This document shows, piece by piece, positions 6,159 to 7,006 of a stretch of 7,006 bases of DNA (the stretch's first letter is position 1; each line of letters begins with the position of its first letter). The stretch lies in NCBI GenBank assembly GCA_030637775.1, contig DAOWFY010000014.1, positions 1 through 7,006 of the forward strand, in the 5' to 3' direction. This DNA is from a bacterium (GTDB taxonomy: Bacteria; Ratteibacteria; UBA8468). The translations under genes were made by a program, and so were the position numbers. The notes under the pieces are model-generated. The model had not been told where the DNA came from and did no database searches. It saw only the letters and a program-made list of their open reading frames with translations.

Positions 6159-6937
6159 TTTTCAGTAAACTTTTTTACCCCCTCCTCAACAAATTTATAG
6201 TAATCCTTTCTCTTCAGAGAGGAAGCGGCATCCTCATCCAAGATAGCAATTACCTGAGGATGAACCTGCAACATTGAGGCGGTAATTTGACTTGTCACTG
6301 GACCTTCTATTGTCTTAGCGATAATCCCTGCTTTATTTTTACCGCTGGCCAAGAGAATGATCTCCTTAGAATCCATCACTGTACCCACCCCCATGGTAAT
6401 CGCATATCTGGGAACCTCATCAATACTTTTGAAGAAACGACTATTATCCTTTACTGTCTGCTCATCCAAGGTCTTAATCCGGGTGCGGGAGGCGAGGGAA
6501 GAGCCGGGTTCGTTAAATCCGATATGGCCATCTCCGCCAATCCCTAAAATTTGCAGGTCGATCCCCCCGCATTTTTCAATCTTTTCCTCATATTCAAGGC
6601 AATATTTACCTACATTCTTTGCCAACCCATCAGGGATATTGGTATTGGCTAAATCAATGTCGATCTGGGAGAATAAATTCGCATTCATAAAATAATGGTA
6701 ACTCTGCGGATGATCAGGGGAAAGGTTGTAGTACTCGTCAAGATTAAAGGTTCTTACCTTCTTAAAACTTAAACCTTCCTCCCGGTGCATTCTCGCCAAT
6801 TCTTTATAGAGGCCAAGAGGGGTGCTTCCCGTAGCAAGTCCTAAGACTAAGTCCGGTTTTTCTAAAAGCCTTTTCTTGACGACCCTTGCCGCTTCCTCAC
6901 TCATCTCTTCATAATTCTTCTTGATGATAATTTCCAT
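6155..6937 (-). CDS. nagB: Glucosamine-6-phosphate deaminase NagB
   Basis: NagB is a cytoplasmic aldose-ketose isomerase/deaminase that converts glucosamine 6-phosphate and water to fructose 6-phosphate and ammonia, feeding amino sugars from chitin, glycoproteins or peptidoglycan recycling into glycolysis. The 260-residue product has the family's usual length (E. coli 266). LATGSTPLGLY (35-44 region) is the phosphate-binding loop. FNLDEY supplies D67, and GIGGDGHIGFNEP supplies D136, H138 and E143, matching E. coli D72, D141, H143 and E148 with a constant offset of five. NSRFF (R167) and GKNKA (K202) match other substrate contacts. FNLDEY and the overall length separate it from 6-phosphogluconolactonases, which share the fold. 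The start at 6937 is chosen over a TTG at 6970 because GGAGGA stands just before the ATG and MEIIIKKNYEEMS is a typical NagB N terminus. The frame stays open to the right window edge, but those codons look non-coding for NagB. The stop overlaps the NfeD start. Confidence 0.97.
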   Translation of the reverse strand: MEIIIKKNYEEMSEEAARVVKKRLLEKPDLVLGLATGSTPLGLYKELARMHREEGLSFKKVRTFNLDEYYNLSPDHPQSYHYFMNANLFSQIDIDLANTNIPDGLAKNVGKYCLEYEEKIEKCGGIDLQILGIGGDGHIGFNEPGSSLASRTRIKTLDEQTVKDNSRFFKSIDEVPRYAITMGVGTVMDSKEIILLASGKNKAGIIAKTIEGPVTSQITASMLQVHPQVIAILDEDAASSLKRKDYYKFVEEGVKKFTEK

Positions 6938-6940
6938 TTT

Positions 6941-6946
6941 TCCTCC
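6941..6946 (-). promoter_or_regulatory. Shine-Dalgarno site of nagB
   Basis: GGAGGA on the minus strand, within AAGAAGGAGGAAAAATG, ends 3 nt before the ATG at 6937, so the GGAGG core is 4 nt from the start. It is the strongest ribosome binding site in the window and decides the nagB start. Confidence 0.85.
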
Positions 6947-7006
6947 TTCTTTTATTAGTTTTTTCGCCAAACCATCTCTCCTTATTATCCACCAGAAATA
7001 CCCATC
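6947..7006 (-). other. Leader of nagB, possibly containing the last codons of an upstream gene
   Basis: On the minus strand one frame reads Met-Gly-Ile-Ser-Gly-Gly and then two consecutive TAA codons (6982-6987). This could be the tail of a same-strand gene that enters from beyond the window, with nagB following about 45 nt later. AAGGAGAG follows the stops, ahead of a seven-codon minimal frame (MVWRKN and stop). The visible part is too short to identify an upstream gene or exclude a plain leader. No promoter is evident. Confidence 0.2.

Noticed and set aside
6287-6695. Two overlapping plus-strand frames of 86 and 112 codons
   Set aside because: Both are antisense to nagB, whose catalytic motifs are intact across the same stretch.
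6938-6970. Eleven extra N-terminal codons for NagB starting at TTG 6970
   Set aside because: They would run through the GGAGG ribosome binding site, and NagB proteins begin at the position of the ATG at 6937.

Overview
This is a bacterial window. It carries mfd, a gene essentially confined to Bacteria, and a strong GGAGG Shine-Dalgarno site before nagB. Base composition is moderate (below 50% G+C by eye) and the proteins are rich in Lys, Glu and Ile. Long-form NfeD, a clostripain-type secreted peptidase and a CFI-box C-terminal domain together would suit an environmental, possibly uncultured, lineage. That placement is an inference; the phylum cannot be fixed from the sequence alone.

All five recognisable genes lie on the minus strand, so the transcriptional order runs from right to left. 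The first is nagB (glucosamine-6-phosphate deaminase, 6155-6937). It overlaps by 4 nt (ATGA) with a long NfeD gene (4884-6158) encoding a ClpP-like membrane serine protease with a C-terminal OB-fold domain. After 17 nt comes a large secreted C11 (clostripain) cysteine peptidase (2647-4866), which also carries a CBM9-like sugar-binding domain and a Gly-rich linker leading to a CFI-box C-terminal domain. Its last codons overlap a small signal-peptide protein of unknown function (2277-2663). After an 86-nt gap, mfd (transcription-repair coupling factor) begins at 2190 and runs off the left edge after 730 codons. The spacing suggests one transcription unit, at least for the first four genes. No promoter or convincing terminator is visible inside the window, and the plus strand appears to carry only shadow frames.

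nagB and mfd are housekeeping genes. The central part is the less ordinary one: a membrane protease of a family known to cut hydrophobic C-terminal segments sits directly before an exported peptidase with an unusual C-terminal sorting-like domain, followed by a small exported protein that overlaps the peptidase gene. A protease/processing-enzyme/accessory-protein cassette is a reasonable hypothesis but is unproven. A second point of note is a ten-base homopolymer in the 5' part of mfd, where slippage by one base in either direction would end the protein within about 25 codons.
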